From positions 1 to 39,478 of the forward strand of contig FTLJ01001009.1 of the NCBI GenBank assembly GCA_900155495.1: DNA of 39,478 nt, written 5' to 3'. The notes beneath the pieces were generated by a model. It was not told the origin of the DNA and made no database searches. It was given only the letters and a program-made list of their open reading frames with translations. Source of the DNA: Porogramme epimiltina. Taxonomy: Eukaryota; Basidiomycota; Agaricomycetes; Polyporales; Polyporaceae. The translations under genes were made by a program, and so were the position numbers. The stretch's first letter is position 1, and the number at the start of each line of letters is the position of its first letter. This document shows positions 21,582-34,100 of the stretch, one piece after another.

Positions 21582-23819
21582 GGGCGACCGCATGTACTAG
21601 TCGGTACGAGTCGGACTTGATCTGTTTAGGTCTTCTTGTGGTCTGTGCTGTGATGGACAGTTTAAGTGTACAAAGAAGCGGCTGGGGAGCCCCATATTGC
21701 AGTAATTATATTAATTTTTATGCTCTTGTAATAACCCTAGCGATCGTCTACTGCGACCGCGGAGGTGGCTAACCCGAGGCTATTTTAGGAAACTAAGAGC
21801 TGATGTGGCATGATGGTATTCTTAGAAATACGAGACATGAACCTGTTTGCCACGAGCAAGGATATAGACGCATATATACACCTTGGATCAATCTGAATGC
21901 GACTCACAAGCGGTCAACGTTCCGGGTATTCTGGGATAATGGTAAGTGCTTCCTTTGTCACTTCCTTTGTCTCTGGGAAAATGTAGCAAATATCTTAATA
22001 CGGGCGCATTCATGTCTATCCAGTAAAGCCTCCCCAGCGGCATGTATCGCAATTCATTGCTGCTGGGAGACCACTAGTCGCCGCGCCCACCGGCACCAGG
22101 CAGCTCCGGAGGTAGTAGAACCGGAGCGGCCGCCTCACGATCAAGGAACCTATGCCAGTATAAGCCTCTTATTCACACCTGCGATGGCGTGCTCTCTCTG
22201 GCGGGAGCAGGAAAGAACGATCTACAACCTGATCTTCAATTGCGGTCGGATACGCTGCTGGGTGGCAGGCAGGATTAGTAATTGCCTAGATCCGCCACTC
22301 GACGTCAAGCTCTTCTGCAGTCATGACTCATGTCCAGAAAATCAACTCAACGTGGACCCGGTCTCGAGCTATTTGCAAGTCGTTTGACATAAGTACCCGC
22401 TCGACACGCGTAGAATCCGGACTATTCTTCTTCGCCTTCTCCTTTTCCCCTTGGTATTAATATCATCTTGATAGACACCTCAACATATACTCGAACCCCC
22501 TCATCCTCCATATCTTACCTTCCACCATCAATGCCCTTCCAGCGAGACGGGTTGGTATGCCGCGGCATTACCCCTCTTGAAGACTGCCGCACTCACACAT
22601 GCTGCGCATATACGCCTACGATCCATTCCCTCAAGCCCATGCTGCGGCGACTAGTCGCAAGGACACCTATTAACCTCCGAGATCCTGTGCTGGCCCTCCT
22701 GCAGCCCTTGATGTCGGAAACACCGCTACGGTGTCATCAGGCCTCGTAGACGTTCGAGTCACTCGATATTGAGCAACCGCAAGCCATAGGCAGAGCTCGC
22801 CCTCGGATATAGCAGATACGCCTCGGTCGTTCATATCATCCTCAGAATCCATCGTCCTCCCATCGTTTCAGGCCTCGCTCCGAGTCGGACCCAAGCACAC
22901 CACGATCTTCGCGAGTGAATTACGCTTTGCTTCGCGGTCTGCGCTGACCGCAACCGACACTGCATGCGCAATGTAGCTGTTACCAACGGTACGCAGGCTG
23001 GTGCTCAGTACTCCCATAGTGACCTGGCGGTGACTGCTACGCAGATAGGGGTAGATGCAACGTTTGCTCTAGGTCTTGTAGTGGCCTGGTGGTCGTCGGT
23101 TGTGGGTAAGAGCACTGGCAGGACAGAAGCTCTTCTAGTGTACAGTGACTATCAGATTCACGGTGAAGATGCCATTATGACGATCATGTTCGGTGCTTAA
23201 CCCTCCGGCTCTAGTAGCGCATATGTACTCAGGTGATGGTCTTGGCGCGAGATCCTCCCGCGCTACTACATCCGCCTCGGATGTCCCTGACAAATTGACG
23301 AAAGCGATGCTGCATAGAGCTTGCAGCAGGCCTCGAGGGTATTTTTGATGGCGAGATGTTGGATCGACAAGCCTAAAAAGGAAAACTCCTCACGCGCCCG
23401 GGCGCGATGGCAGTGCCACGGCTCGCGGAGAGCCAAGACCGCGGTCGAGCTGTCACCTCGGACCTCGACCCACGCCTCCGCGCCTCCTCGCATTCGCCCT
23501 GCCACCCTCCGGTCTCGCGCGGACATCGTGCTTCTGATAGGCCCAACCCACTTACCCGTGAAGACTCGGTGTTCGTCGACGCCGGCTATGCCATGGACCT
23601 CACCGGCACTGCCTCATGTCTGCATTCCTCGCGAGTCCCTTTTCGTGTCTCACTTCTCACTGCTTTCTTTGAAAATTCTCGAGGTAGCGTTGAAGTCTGG
23701 AATAGACTTGCGACCCCTTCAAGTCATATACACAGTCACTGAGCATAAGGCTCGTGAACAATTAGAAGATCTCCATGTCATAGAGCTAAGCGAGAAACAA
23801 GTGGAATCGCAACTCCGAA
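21582..23819. other. Intergenic, second secreted-protein gene to duplication unit A
   Basis: About 2.2 kb of lower GC than its surroundings, with no supported gene. A pyrimidine-rich stretch at about 22425-22470 followed by an ATG at 22530 looks promoter-like, but the frame behind it (72 codons) has no domain or signal peptide. Open frames at 21803-22387 and 22964-23200 are also featureless, although the second contains a hydrophobic stretch. These could be decayed gene remnants. No tRNA seen. Confidence 0.4.
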
Positions 23820-23911
23820 CCGGTGACGGGAGTAGCGAATTCGATTTTGATGGGACGGACCGGTCGATCGCGCGCCTTGTGCACGGGCGGTGGTGTCGGG
23901 CGCTGCAGCAC

Positions 23912-23918
23912 TATATAG
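23912..23918 (+). promoter_or_regulatory. TATA box of ABC transporter copy A
   Basis: TATATAG lies 146 bp upstream of the ATG at 24058 and is conserved with its surroundings in unit B. Shared promoter sequence reaches only back to 23820; further upstream the two copies are unrelated. Confidence 0.6.
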
Positions 23919-24057
23919 TGGCGGTGTGGCTGCATTCATTGACGTTCGGATCCCCGTTCACTTCAAGCAGTCCCTCCCCTCCATACCCTTGACGACTCAT
24001 TTACGACCCTACGTCTCTCCTTCCCCGAGGTCCGTGTCGCGGCTGCGACAGCACACC

Positions 24058-27000
24058 ATGCTCTTTCTCCGTCAAGTCGGCGCGTTATGCGTGAAGAACT
24101 GGATCATTCTCGCCAGGCACCCGTTTGTATGTCTGCGTACTTTTCCTGCTTTTAGGACTAAGGGTTGATGTTTTCCCCCAGGTGTCCATATTCCGATGTA
24201 TTGTTGGACCGATTGCAATCGCAATCCTCCTCGCCTATGCTCAATTCTTCACTGCGAAGCCCAACAATGTGCGTCAGCGTCTGACACCTCCCCAGGCGTA
24301 TGTGCTAACACCTCTCCTGTCTCAGAATGGATTGGGCACCATGATCCCTGTCTTCCCTCTCGCGGACACTTTCGATGATTCCCTATACTTCCCCTGGGTA
24401 GACAACACGAACGGCACGGGCGCACTCTCAGCAGACGACATCATGGCGCGCGTCACACGCGGCTTCTCCGGGGAGCAGCTTGGCGCGACCAGAAAGCTGA
24501 CGAAGGAGGAGATGAGCGTTCTGTGCACGCAGAATCCCAGCTCAAAGTCGCAGTGCTTCGCTGGCATCATCTTCGAGCACATCGGTGCCGCCGACAGCAA
24601 CTTCCCGGTGAACTACACCATCATTGCAGACAGTAGCTTGGGCTTCGTCGACGTTCGCGCGCATAAAAGCGACTACGAGCAGAGGATCTTGCCTTTGCAG
24701 TGGGCGGTTGAGAGCGTGAGTGCACACAGCGCGTGATGTAGACCTTGGCTAACGGGTCGAGTAGGCGATCATCGAACTCGAGACTGGTGTCACGCCGGAA
24801 ACGCCTCTAGAATGGCCTTATACATTCTCGTCTCCGGACGAGGATACGGATGAGGATGTTCGTCTGGGTGTGTTGCCTTTTCCTATTTCTGCTCGTTCTC
24901 GAACTCACGAATTCCCTAGGATACCTCGGCTGGATAAATCTCCTGATGATCCCTTTGTGAGCCCGAGAATGTGTTTCTCCAGTTTCTGATTCCTGAGATG
25001 GTGCTCTTTTAGCTTCATATGTTTCAGCGGGATTGCCTATCACATACCCGGATCCGCAACGTCCGAAAGGGCTAGTGGGATGACTAGTCACATGAAGGCG
25101 ATGGGGTTAATGGACTCGGCGAGGGTCGTGTAAGTGTTGTTCCTCTATATCACCGCCTATATCGAAATCTAACCCTCCGTAGATCGTGGCACCTCAGCAT
25201 CTCACTGGCATACCTCCCCGCATGGATCGTCATCGCAGTCATCTGGAAGGTCAAACTCTTCACCGCGACAAACTTCGGGCTCATACTCGCCACGACTCTC
25301 CTTACAGGCCTGTCGCTTGCTAGTTGGTCCATGTTCATCATGGCGCCTTTCGGAAAGAGCCCGACGCTTGCAGCCATCATGGCGACACTCTTGGCCCTCG
25401 TCCCTGTTGTCATCTCTATGTTCTTCTATGGCGTGTCTACCTCTCTCGCTGCCGTGCTCGTACTCCTCTTCCCGACGTTCTTCTTCCCTCTCGTGATAGA
25501 ACAGATCTCGTATTTCGAGGCAGACCTCCTCCCTGGGTCCGCGACCGCACCGAACCCGCAGACTGGCCCTATCTTTCTGTGGCCGATGTTCATCACGGTT
25601 GTGGTACGTCCTTCCCGACACCCTGAGCACTTCACATGTTATTAATCCCACGCACTTTCTCCTAGATCTCGATATTCCTATGGCCCGCCGTCGGGGCATG
25701 GATCGAACGCTGGAAATTCGACCCTCCAAACCCTTCTGGGACGCTGTGCTATGGCAAGCGGGAGAAAGGGAGCCCACCTCCACCTAACGTCGCAATCTCG
25801 ATCAAGGACCTAAACAAGAGCTTCCAAACGTCCGTCTTCAGACGCAAGAAGGGCCTCGTCACCGCTATCACGGACCTCACCCTAGACATCCCCAAATCAG
25901 GCATCTTCGTACTCCTCGGACCTAACGGGTTAGCCCATCCCCTCCGTCACTTCTCACTTCACGATTAACAGAGCACTTTGGCTGGCAGTGCGGGCAAGTC
26001 TACCCTCATGTCTATTCTCGGCGGCCTCACAGGCGTCACGCGTGGCACTGTCACCTTCGAGGGCGGCGCGGCGCGCCCCCCGCGCGGGAGCATCGGCATC
26101 GTCCCGCAGAAGAACGTGCTCTTCCCCGAGTTGACGTGCCTGCAGAACCTGCGTGTCTGGTCCGCGATCAAGCCGCAGCAGGAGGGGGCTACACAGGAGG
26201 AAGATCAGAACCTCGTGCTGCTGCTGCGGGACTGCGACCTGGTCGAGAAGGTGCACTACGACGCGGGCGCGCTGAGTGGCGGTCAGAAGCGGAAGCTGCA
26301 GCTTGCGATTGGGCTCGTTGGGGGTTCGAACAGTGTGTATAGTCCTCCATCGTTCCCTGAACATTACTAATTGCATCCACCGCGCAGTTGTTCTCGTTGA
26401 TGAGGTGCGCAGGTCGTCTCTAAGTGTCTGCTGGAGTTACTGACATCTATACAGGCAACTTCTGGAGTCGATCCCCTATCACGCCGAGCTATCTGGAAGA
26501 CGCTCAACAGGGTGCGCAACGACAGGACCATCGTCTTCACGACACACGTACGTGCCTTCATACATTGGTAGGGTGTACATCACTGACCCTATGATTCAGT
26601 TCCTCGACGAAGCAGATCTACTTGCGGACGATATCGCAGTTCTCGATACTCCTGGAAAGCTCGTTGCCCATGGGAGTCCCCTCGCCCTGAAGGCCGCTCG
26701 CGGGGACGGCTACAAGATTAGAGCTACATTCCTCTCCGCAACTGAGAAGGCCGAAATCCCTGAGAAGGAGTTATTGGAAGTCGTCAGGCGCTTCGCACCC
26801 CAAGCCTCAGCCACAGTCACCGGACCAAGCGAGCGCATGTACCACCTGAAGACTGCTGACCCTCGGGCTGTGAAGAAGGTCCTGGAGGAAGTCGAGAAAG
26901 CCAAGGAGTCGCTTCATATCTCCACCTATGCGGTGTCCGCTGCATCCATCGAAGATATCTTCCTCGACCTCATGCACAATTCTGAGTCTAACGAAGCTCC

Positions 27001-29907
27001 GGCTGAGGTTGCTGACGACGGGTCCGTTGCCTCGGAGCTCGCATCTGACACAGCGCCTGTGCATACAAACCTGGAGCTTTCCAGTAGTACCCATCGCTCC
27101 GTATTCGCCCAGGCCCTCACGATCTTCTACAAGCGACTCCTCATCCTCCGCCGGAGCTGGCTCTCCCCCCTCCTCGCTCTCGCATTCATCTTCGTCACTT
27201 GCATCATCCCGCTCATATTCGTCGAGAAGGACGGCACGGGCAACGCGTGTGCAAGCGTTTTCCCGACCTCCTTCACAGCGTCCGTCCTCTACCAGGAGTC
27301 CTTCCTCAGCACCGGCTTTGTCAGCAACGTCGACTCCGACAACTTCCTCGTCACGCCTCCCGGGCTGCTCACCGCTCTCGGGAACGATACAGCATCCGCG
27401 CTCGGCGTCACGAACATCCAAGACAACGCGACGTTCGTCAATGACATCACGGAATGGTACCCCCAGGAGATCTTCGCGGAAAACGGTGGTGTTTCGGTTG
27501 ACTTGTCAAGCGGGGCATCGCTCTTCCTCTGGTCTGTGGACTCCATCGATGGTTTTGAGGGCCCGATCTTGTTGAACTTGGTGTCAAATCTGCTGCTCAA
27601 TAAGGCACTCAACGACACGGGACGCGCACTGTCCGATGGGAGCCCGAAGTTCATCGCCCCCCGGCGCGCAGACTTCCCGGCAAAGAGCCAGGGCAACTTG
27701 TCCCCTCTCCAATGGGCGGCTGTGTTCGGCGCTGCCATGGTTCGTACATTCCCGACAACATCACCTTGGCTACGTTCTAATCATCGCGCAGGGCGTATTC
27801 CCGGCGTTCTTCACGCTCTATGTTGCCCGCGAGCGGCAGTCGGCCGTGCAAGCCATGCAGTTTTCCAATGGGATTTCCAACCCTGCGGGGCTGTGGCTCG
27901 GTCACCTCCTATTCGACTCCATGTTCTCTACCCTCGCGTCGACGGTACTTGTGATCGTGTATGCGGCCAAGTTTGCATATCTCTTTAGCGGGCTTGGATA
28001 CTTGGTGCGTCCTTTCTGCCTGTCGCGAGCATTCATGGCTAACTCTCTCTGTATAGTGGTTTATCATGGTTCTGTACGGAATCGCGGGCAATCTCTTTGC
28101 GTACTGCATCACGCTTCTCGTCAAATCGCCTCTCGGTGCATGGGCAGCCGTCGCGGTGTACCAGATTATCGTATTCTTGGTGAGCAGTACAACTTGAGCG
28201 TATGCTGGGACCCGTCACCAACGCGCGCGGCAGCTATACCTCATGGGCTACTTGCTCGCCACTACCTACGACACAGTCAACAGAGCGCAGCAAGATCTGA
28301 CCGCCATCCGTATGCACATACCACCGTGTCTTGATAACATATTCTCACTCCTTCCCCTATAGACTTCACACTGGCACTCATCTCACCTTTGCCGAGTCTC
28401 GTAAGTACTGTCTAAGCGGCAAACAGCTCAAGAAAGGCTCACTTGCTCCCTCCAGGTCCGCGCAGGCTTCGTTACCGTCAACATCTTCTCCCTCCTTTGC
28501 GTCGGCGACACCGTCCTCAAGCCCTCGCTCTTCGGCAGCATCACGCACTACGGCGGCCCAATCCTCTACCTCATCCTCTACAGCTTCGCCCTCTTTGCGA
28601 TCCTCGTCTATGCGGACTCCGGTTCGCCCTTGCGGTCCGCGCTCCTGCGCTTCCGCTCGCGCGGGCAGAGCACACAGAGCGACGCGGAGGCCAAGGGCGA
28701 CACGGACGACGCGCTACGTGTCATGGACGTGTCCAAGTCGTTCGGAAAGGGCCGCGTCGTCGACGGAGTCAGCTTCAGCGTCGGCACGGATACGATCTTC
28801 GCGCTCCTAGGCCCGAACGGCGCAGGCAAGACGACGACGTTCAACATGATCCGTACGTCCCCTCCCCACCCTCCCCTCACGCCTCTCACTGACCCTGACT
28901 TGTGCACAGGCGGAGACATCGCGCCCTCCTCGGGCTCGATCTCGATCAACGGGCACTCAGTGGTGGCGCACACGCAGGCCGCGCGCCTCGCGCTGGGCGT
29001 GTGTCCGCAGTTCACGGCGGTCGACGCGCAGCTGAACGTGCGCGAGCACCTCGCGCTGTACGCCGCGCTCAAGGGCGTGCCGCGCGGCGCGCCGGATGTC
29101 GCGCGCGTGCTCGCGGCGACGGGGCTCGCGCCGTACGCGGAGCGCCTCGCGAACAAGCTCTCGGGCGGGAACCAGCGCAAGCTCGCGCTCGCGATCGCGC
29201 TGCTCGGTGAGTGCTCTCCGCTCACGTAGCAGGGATGGGTGCTGATGGTGCTCAGGTAACCCATCTGTGGTGCTCATCGACGAGTTCTCAACGGGTGTGG
29301 ACGCGAAGATGAAGCGCGACATGTGGAGTACGCTCAAGCACGTCGCGCCGGGCAAGGCGATCGTCATCACGACTCGTACGCTCCCATTTCCTTCTCCGGT
29401 ATTCCTACTCTAACGATGACGCGTCTCGCTCTGCAGATTCGATGGAGGAAGCTTCGACGCTCGCGAACAAAGTCGGGATCATCTCGCGGCGCATGCTCAG
29501 TACGTCCACCGCGTCTTCTCGCTGTGCACGCTGCTCACCGTATTCTCATTTTACCAGCCGTCGACTCCACGGAGGCCCTCCTCTCCCGACACGCACGCTA
29601 CCTCGTGCACTTCCAGGGGCGCACGCCCGCCGACGTCGCCCGCGCCGAAGCGCTCGTCAACCGCATCCCCGGCGCGCGCATGGCAGATGACGTCGCGACG
29701 CGCTTCGAGGTGCCCATCCGCCGCAGTGCGGAAGGCGGCGAAGGAATGTCGCTCGCGGAGCTGTTTGGGCTCCTTGCGGAGGCGGGCGCGGGAGATTATG
29801 CGGTGGAGGAGGCGAGTCTGGAGAGCGTGTTCATGCAGGTTATCAGGGAGAACGACGGGGCCGGGGGCGATAGCGAGGGCGCGAAGCGGAAGTGGTGGAT
29901 GTTCTGA
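24058..29907 (+). CDS. ABCA-like full-size ABC transporter, copy A (intact), 21 exons
   Basis: Exon starts: 24058, 24182, 24326, 24765, 24920, 25013, 25183, 25666, 25989, 26388, 26455, 26600, 27792, 28057, 28234, 28363, 28456, 28910, 29256, 29437, 29558; 4758 nt, 1585 aa. Topology is ABCA-type: one N-terminal membrane segment ([20 protein letters not shown]), a non-cytoplasmic loop of roughly 170 residues, a cluster of membrane helices (exons 5-8), NBD1, a second loop and helix cluster, NBD2. NBD1: Walker A GPNGAGKST (split by an intron), Q-loop VPQKNVLF, signature [10 protein letters not shown], Walker B IVLVDEATSGVDP, H-loop TTHFLDEAD. NBD2: [49 protein letters not shown]. Both sites keep the catalytic Glu. 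The tail contains LESVFMQV, matching the conserved ABCA C-terminal motif region. ABCA proteins mostly move lipids; the substrate here is unknown. Exon 10 is only 17 nt. Confidence 0.93.
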
Positions 29908-30149
29908 GCGCGTTTGATGCTGTGTTTTGCTTTGATTTAGTGCACCTTCGGACCGAGACGGACATGACGAGGATGCAACAAATACCTATTGTATAATCCG
30001 TTCATACCATATTACGAACTTCACGACTGTGTTTGCATAAGTACGGTGATATTGTACACCATTCCTTCCATCCCAATTCTACGAGTACAATCCGTCCACC
30101 GAGCCCCCTCCGAACACGCCCCATCGCCAACAGAAAAACATCCAAACAC

Positions 30150-30430
30150 TCACGGCACGACCAGCTGCTCGCTCCACAACTCCCCCTCCCTCGTAAACAC
30201 CGTCCGCCGATTCGGGTGCACCCCCAGCGCACACCAGTCCACCCTAACCGGCTCGACGAGCATCAGCGCAAAGTTGCCCAGCGCAAACTCCAGATTCCTC
30301 CTATCCTCCTCCGTCTCCGGCTCGACAGGGACGCTGCGCGGCCAGCCCTTCTGCTCTTCCCAGCTCGTGATCGGCGTCCCCGGTGCGAGCGGCTCGCACC
30401 AGCTCGCACGCATCCCGGGGCTCATCGCGT
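30150..30430 (-). pseudogene. Truncated copy of the flavoprotein gene (3' fragment)
   Basis: This matches the last 93 codons plus stop of the gene at 37281-38051 nearly base for base and ends exactly at the right border of duplication unit A. The first 140 codons of the spliced gene (about 60%), its intron and its promoter were not copied. An internal ATG at 30425 leaves an open frame of 91 codons (starting MSPGMRASW) that still contains the C-terminal NRRTVFTREGE block of PNPOx-like proteins but lacks most of the flavin-binding barrel. It is convergent with ABC copy A, 242 bp after its stop. A remnant is the simplest reading; expression would have to come from the unrelated 522-bp spacer. 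Confidence 0.88.
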
Positions 30431-30952
30431 TAACACGGAGTGTTATACAGACGGAAACTCGTCAGCATGATATGGGACGAGGAATGTGAGGCTGAGATTT
30501 TGCATAGGCAGAAGATGCGGAAAGCATAGAAAAAGTGTGAAAAGTGTTGAGAAAATTGCCTTATTTAGACACTCTCCGTAGGTCAAAACATTCTGAACAT
30601 GCGAAACACCCCGAGGGCATTTCGCTTGCATGCTCCAACATAAGCCTTCTTCATTTGGCTGATGCAGGGGTGCTGCGGGAATGTGCGCCGAAAATGTGGG
30701 CTGGAGCCATAAAAATGACCTGTAAGATGGGGAGGCTGACAAGGGAGCTGCCGTCCAGGAGGACACACCCAGGGGAAGACTCCGTTCAGATTTCAAGCTA
30801 CAGGGACGAATGTGTGGGCGCCAGCCCTGGCGTCTGGCCGGCGCTGGTCCGGGGTCTGCACTCGTACAGTAGCTAAGTCCAGATAACATCGGAAGTTAAA
30901 GTTAGAATAATAGTAATAATAATAATAATAATAATGATAATAATAAAAAGAG
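30431..30952. other. Unique filler between the duplicated units
   Basis: These 522 bp match neither unit at the same position. They run from the breakpoint in the flavoprotein fragment to the left border of unit B. A minus-strand open frame (30443-30889) crosses most of it but has no recognisable motif. The right end is an AAT microsatellite directly abutting the homology border. It also supplies the distal upstream region of ABC copy B. Confidence 0.7.
30906..30946 (+). repeat. AAT/TAA trinucleotide microsatellite
   Basis: About a dozen AAT-type units with a few interruptions (TAG, GAT) lie immediately left of duplication unit B. Simple repeats at duplication borders are frequent break or slippage sites. 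Confidence 0.9.
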
Positions 30953-31043
30953 CCGGTGACAGGAGTACTAGCGAATTCGATTTTGATGGGACCGGTTGGT
31001 CGCGCGGCTTGAGCACGGACGGTGGTGTCGGGCGCTGCAGCAC

Positions 31044-31050
31044 TATATAG
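31044..31050 (+). promoter_or_regulatory. TATA box of ABC transporter copy B
   Basis: TATATAG lies 140 bp upstream of the ATG at 31184, in sequence shared with copy A. Upstream of 30953 the promoter differs completely from that of copy A. Confidence 0.6.
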
Positions 31051-31183
31051 TGGCGGTGTGGCTGCATTCATTGTCGTTCAGATCCCCGTTCACTTCAAGC
31101 AGTCCCTCCCATCCATACCCTTGACGACTCGTTTACGACCCTGCGCTTCTTCTTCCCCGAGGTCGCGGCTGCGACAGCACACC

Positions 31184-34100
31184 ATGCTCTTTCTCCGTCA
31201 AGTCGGCGCGTTATGCGTGAAGAACTGGATCACTCTCGCCAGGCACCCGTTTGTAAGTCTGCGTACTTTTCCTGCTTTTAAGACTAAGGGTTGACGCTTT
31301 CCGCCAGGTGTCCCTATTTCGATGCATTGTTGGTCCGATAGCAATCGCAATCATCATCGCCTATGCTCAATTCTTTATTGCGAAGCCCTACAATGTCCGT
31401 CAATGTCTAACACCTCCTCATGCGTATGTGCTAACACCTCTCTGTCTCAGAATGGATTGGGCACCATGATCCCTGTCTTTCCTCTCGCCGACACCTTCGA
31501 TCATTCCCTATACTTCCCCTGGGTGGACCACACGAACGGCACGGGCGCGCTCTCGGCAGACGACATCATGGCGCGCGTCACACGCGGCTTCTCCAGAAAG
31601 CAGCTAGGGGCCACCAGAAAGCTAACGAAAAAGGAGATGAGAGTTCTGTGTACGCAGAACCCGATCTCAAAGTCGCAGTGCTTCGCGGGCATCATCTTCG
31701 AACACATCGGTGCCGCTGACAGCAACTTCCCGGTGAACTACACGATCATTGCAGACAGTAGCTTGGAGTTCGTCGACGTTCGCGGGCATAAAAGCGACTA
31801 CGAGCAGAGGATCTTGCCTTTGCAGTGGGCGGTTGAGAGCGTGAGTGCTTACAGCGCGTGGTGTAGACCTCGGCTAACGTTTCGAGCAGGCGATCATCGA
31901 ACTCGAGACTGGTGTCACGCCGGAAACACCTTTGGAATGGCCTTATACATTCCCCTATCGGGATGAGTATACGGATGAGGATGTTCGTCTAGGTATGTTG
32001 CCTTCCCCAATTTCTCCGCGTTCTCAAACTCACGATTTTCCTAGGAATTCTCGGATTGATCAATTTCCTGGTGATCCCTTTGTGAGCCCGAGAATGTGTT
32101 TCTCCAGTTTCTGATTCCTGAGATGGTTCTCTTTTAGCTTCATATGTTTCAGTGGAATTGCCTATCACATACCCGGATCCGCAATATCCGAAAGGGCTAG
32201 TGGGATGACTAGTCACATGAAGGCGATGGGGTTAATGGACTCGGCGAGGATCGTGTAAGTGTTGTTTCTCTATATCACCGCCTATATCGAAATCTAACCT
32301 TCCGTAGATCGTGGCACCTCAGCATATCACTGGCATACCTCCCCGCATGGATCTTCATCGCGGTCATTTGGAAGGTCAAACTCTTTACCGCGACGAACTT
32401 CGGGCTCATACTCGCCACGACTCTCCTTACCGGCCTGTCGCTTGCCAGTTGGTCCATGTTCATCATGGCGCCCTTCGGGAAGAGCCCGACGCTTGCAGCG
32501 ATCATGGCGACGCTCTTGGCTCTGGTCCCGGTTGTCATCGCCATGTTCTTCTATGGCTTGTCTACCTCTCTCGCCGCCGTGCTCGTACTCCTCTTCCCGA
32601 CGTTCTTCTTCCCTCTCGTGATAGAACAGATCTCGTATTTCGAGGCCGACCTCCTCCCTGGATCCGCGACCGCACCGAACCCGGATACTGGCCCATTCGT
32701 TCTGTGGCCGATGTTCATCACGGTCGTGGTACGTCCTTCCCGACACCCTGAGCACTTTACATGATATTAATCCCGCGCACTTTCTCCTAGATCTCGATAT
32801 TCCTATGGCCGGCCGTCGGTGCATGGATCGAACGCTGGAAATTCGACCCTCCAAACCCTTCTGGGACGTTGTGCTATGGCAAGCGGGAGAAAGGGAGCCC
32901 ACCTCCACCTAACGTCGCAATCTCGATCAAGGACCTAAACAAGAGCTTCCAAACGTCCGTCTTCAGACGCAAGAAGGGCCTCGTCACCGCTATCACGGAC
33001 CTCACCCTAGACATTCCCAAGTCGGGCATCTTCGTACTCCTCGGACCTAACGGGTTAGCCCATCTCATTCGTCCCTACGTTCTCCACGACTGACAGCGAG
33101 CTCTGACTGACAGTGCGGGCAAGTCCACCCTCATGTCCATCCTGGGCGGCCTCACGGGCGTCACCCGTGGTACTGTCACCTTCGAGGGCGGCGCGGCGTG
33201 CCCCCCGCGCGGGAGCATCGGCATCGTTCCACAGAAGAACGTGCTTTTCCCGGAGCTGACGTGCCTGCAGAACCTACGGGTCTGGTCGGCGATCAATCCG
33301 CAGTCGGAGGGGGCTACACAGCAGGAGGATCGGAATCTCGTGCTGCTACTGCGCGACTGCGACTTGGTTGAGAAGGTGCACTACGACGCGGGCGCACTGA
33401 GTGGCGGTCAGAAGCGGAAGCTGCAGCTTGCGATTGGGCTCGTTGGTGGTTCGAACAGTGCGTACAATTTTCCCTCGTTACCTGAACGTAACTGACTGCA
33501 TACGTCGTGCAGTCGTTCTCGTTGATGAGGTGCGCAGGTCGTCTCTAGGTATCTACTGGATTTACTGACATCTATACAGGCAACTTCTGGAGTCGATCCC
33601 CTATCACGTCGGGCTATCTGGAAGACACTCAACAAGGTGCGCAACGACAGGACCATCATTTTCACGACACACGTACGTTCCTTGATACGCTGGTAGGCTG
33701 CATGTTACTAATCCTATGGTTTTAATCTCCAGTTCCTTGACGAAGCGGATCTGCTTGCGGACGATATCGCTGTCCTCGATACTCCGGGAAAGCTCGTCGC
33801 CCATGGGAGTCCCCTCACCCTGAAGGCCGCTCGCGGAGACGGTTACAAGATTAGAGCCACATTCCGCTCGGCAACTGAAAAGGCCGAAATCCCTGAGAAG
33901 GAGTTATTGGAAGTTGTCAGGCGCTTCGCACCCCAAGCCTCAGGCACAGTCACCGGACCAAGCGAGCGCATGTACCATCTGAAGACTGCTGACCCTCGGG
34001 CTGTGAAGAAGGTCCTGGAGGAAGTCGAGAAAGCGAAGGACTCGCTTCATATCTCCACCTATGCGGTATCCGCTGCATCCATCGAAGATATCTTCCTCGA

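Larger units (their letters stand above)
23820..30430. repeat. Tandem duplication, unit A (about 6.6 kb)
   Basis: From CCGGTGAC at 23820 to CTCATCGCGT ending at 30430 the sequence is closely similar to 30953-37561, exons and introns alike, with scattered substitutions and small indels. It carries a TATA promoter, the ABCA-like gene and the 3' part of the flavoprotein gene. Similarity stops abruptly at both ends. The right end lies inside the flavoprotein coding sequence, so this unit is truncated there, while unit B continues into the complete gene. Confidence 0.93.

Noticed and set aside
22530..22748. Possible small gene after a pyrimidine-rich leader
   Set aside because: 72 codons with no signal peptide, domain or splice continuation; the promoter-like look alone is not enough.
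22964..23200. 78-codon frame with a hydrophobic stretch (GLVVAWWSSVVG)
   Set aside because: No start context, partner exon or recognisable family; could be a decayed membrane-protein remnant but not supportable.
23321..23992. 223-codon frame running into the ABC copy A promoter
   Set aside because: It reads through the TATA box and the duplicated promoter, which is non-coding in copy B, and has no domain.
30443..30889. 148-codon minus-strand frame in the duplication spacer
   Set aside because: No motifs or codon pattern resembling the genes around it, and no homologous partner elsewhere in the window.
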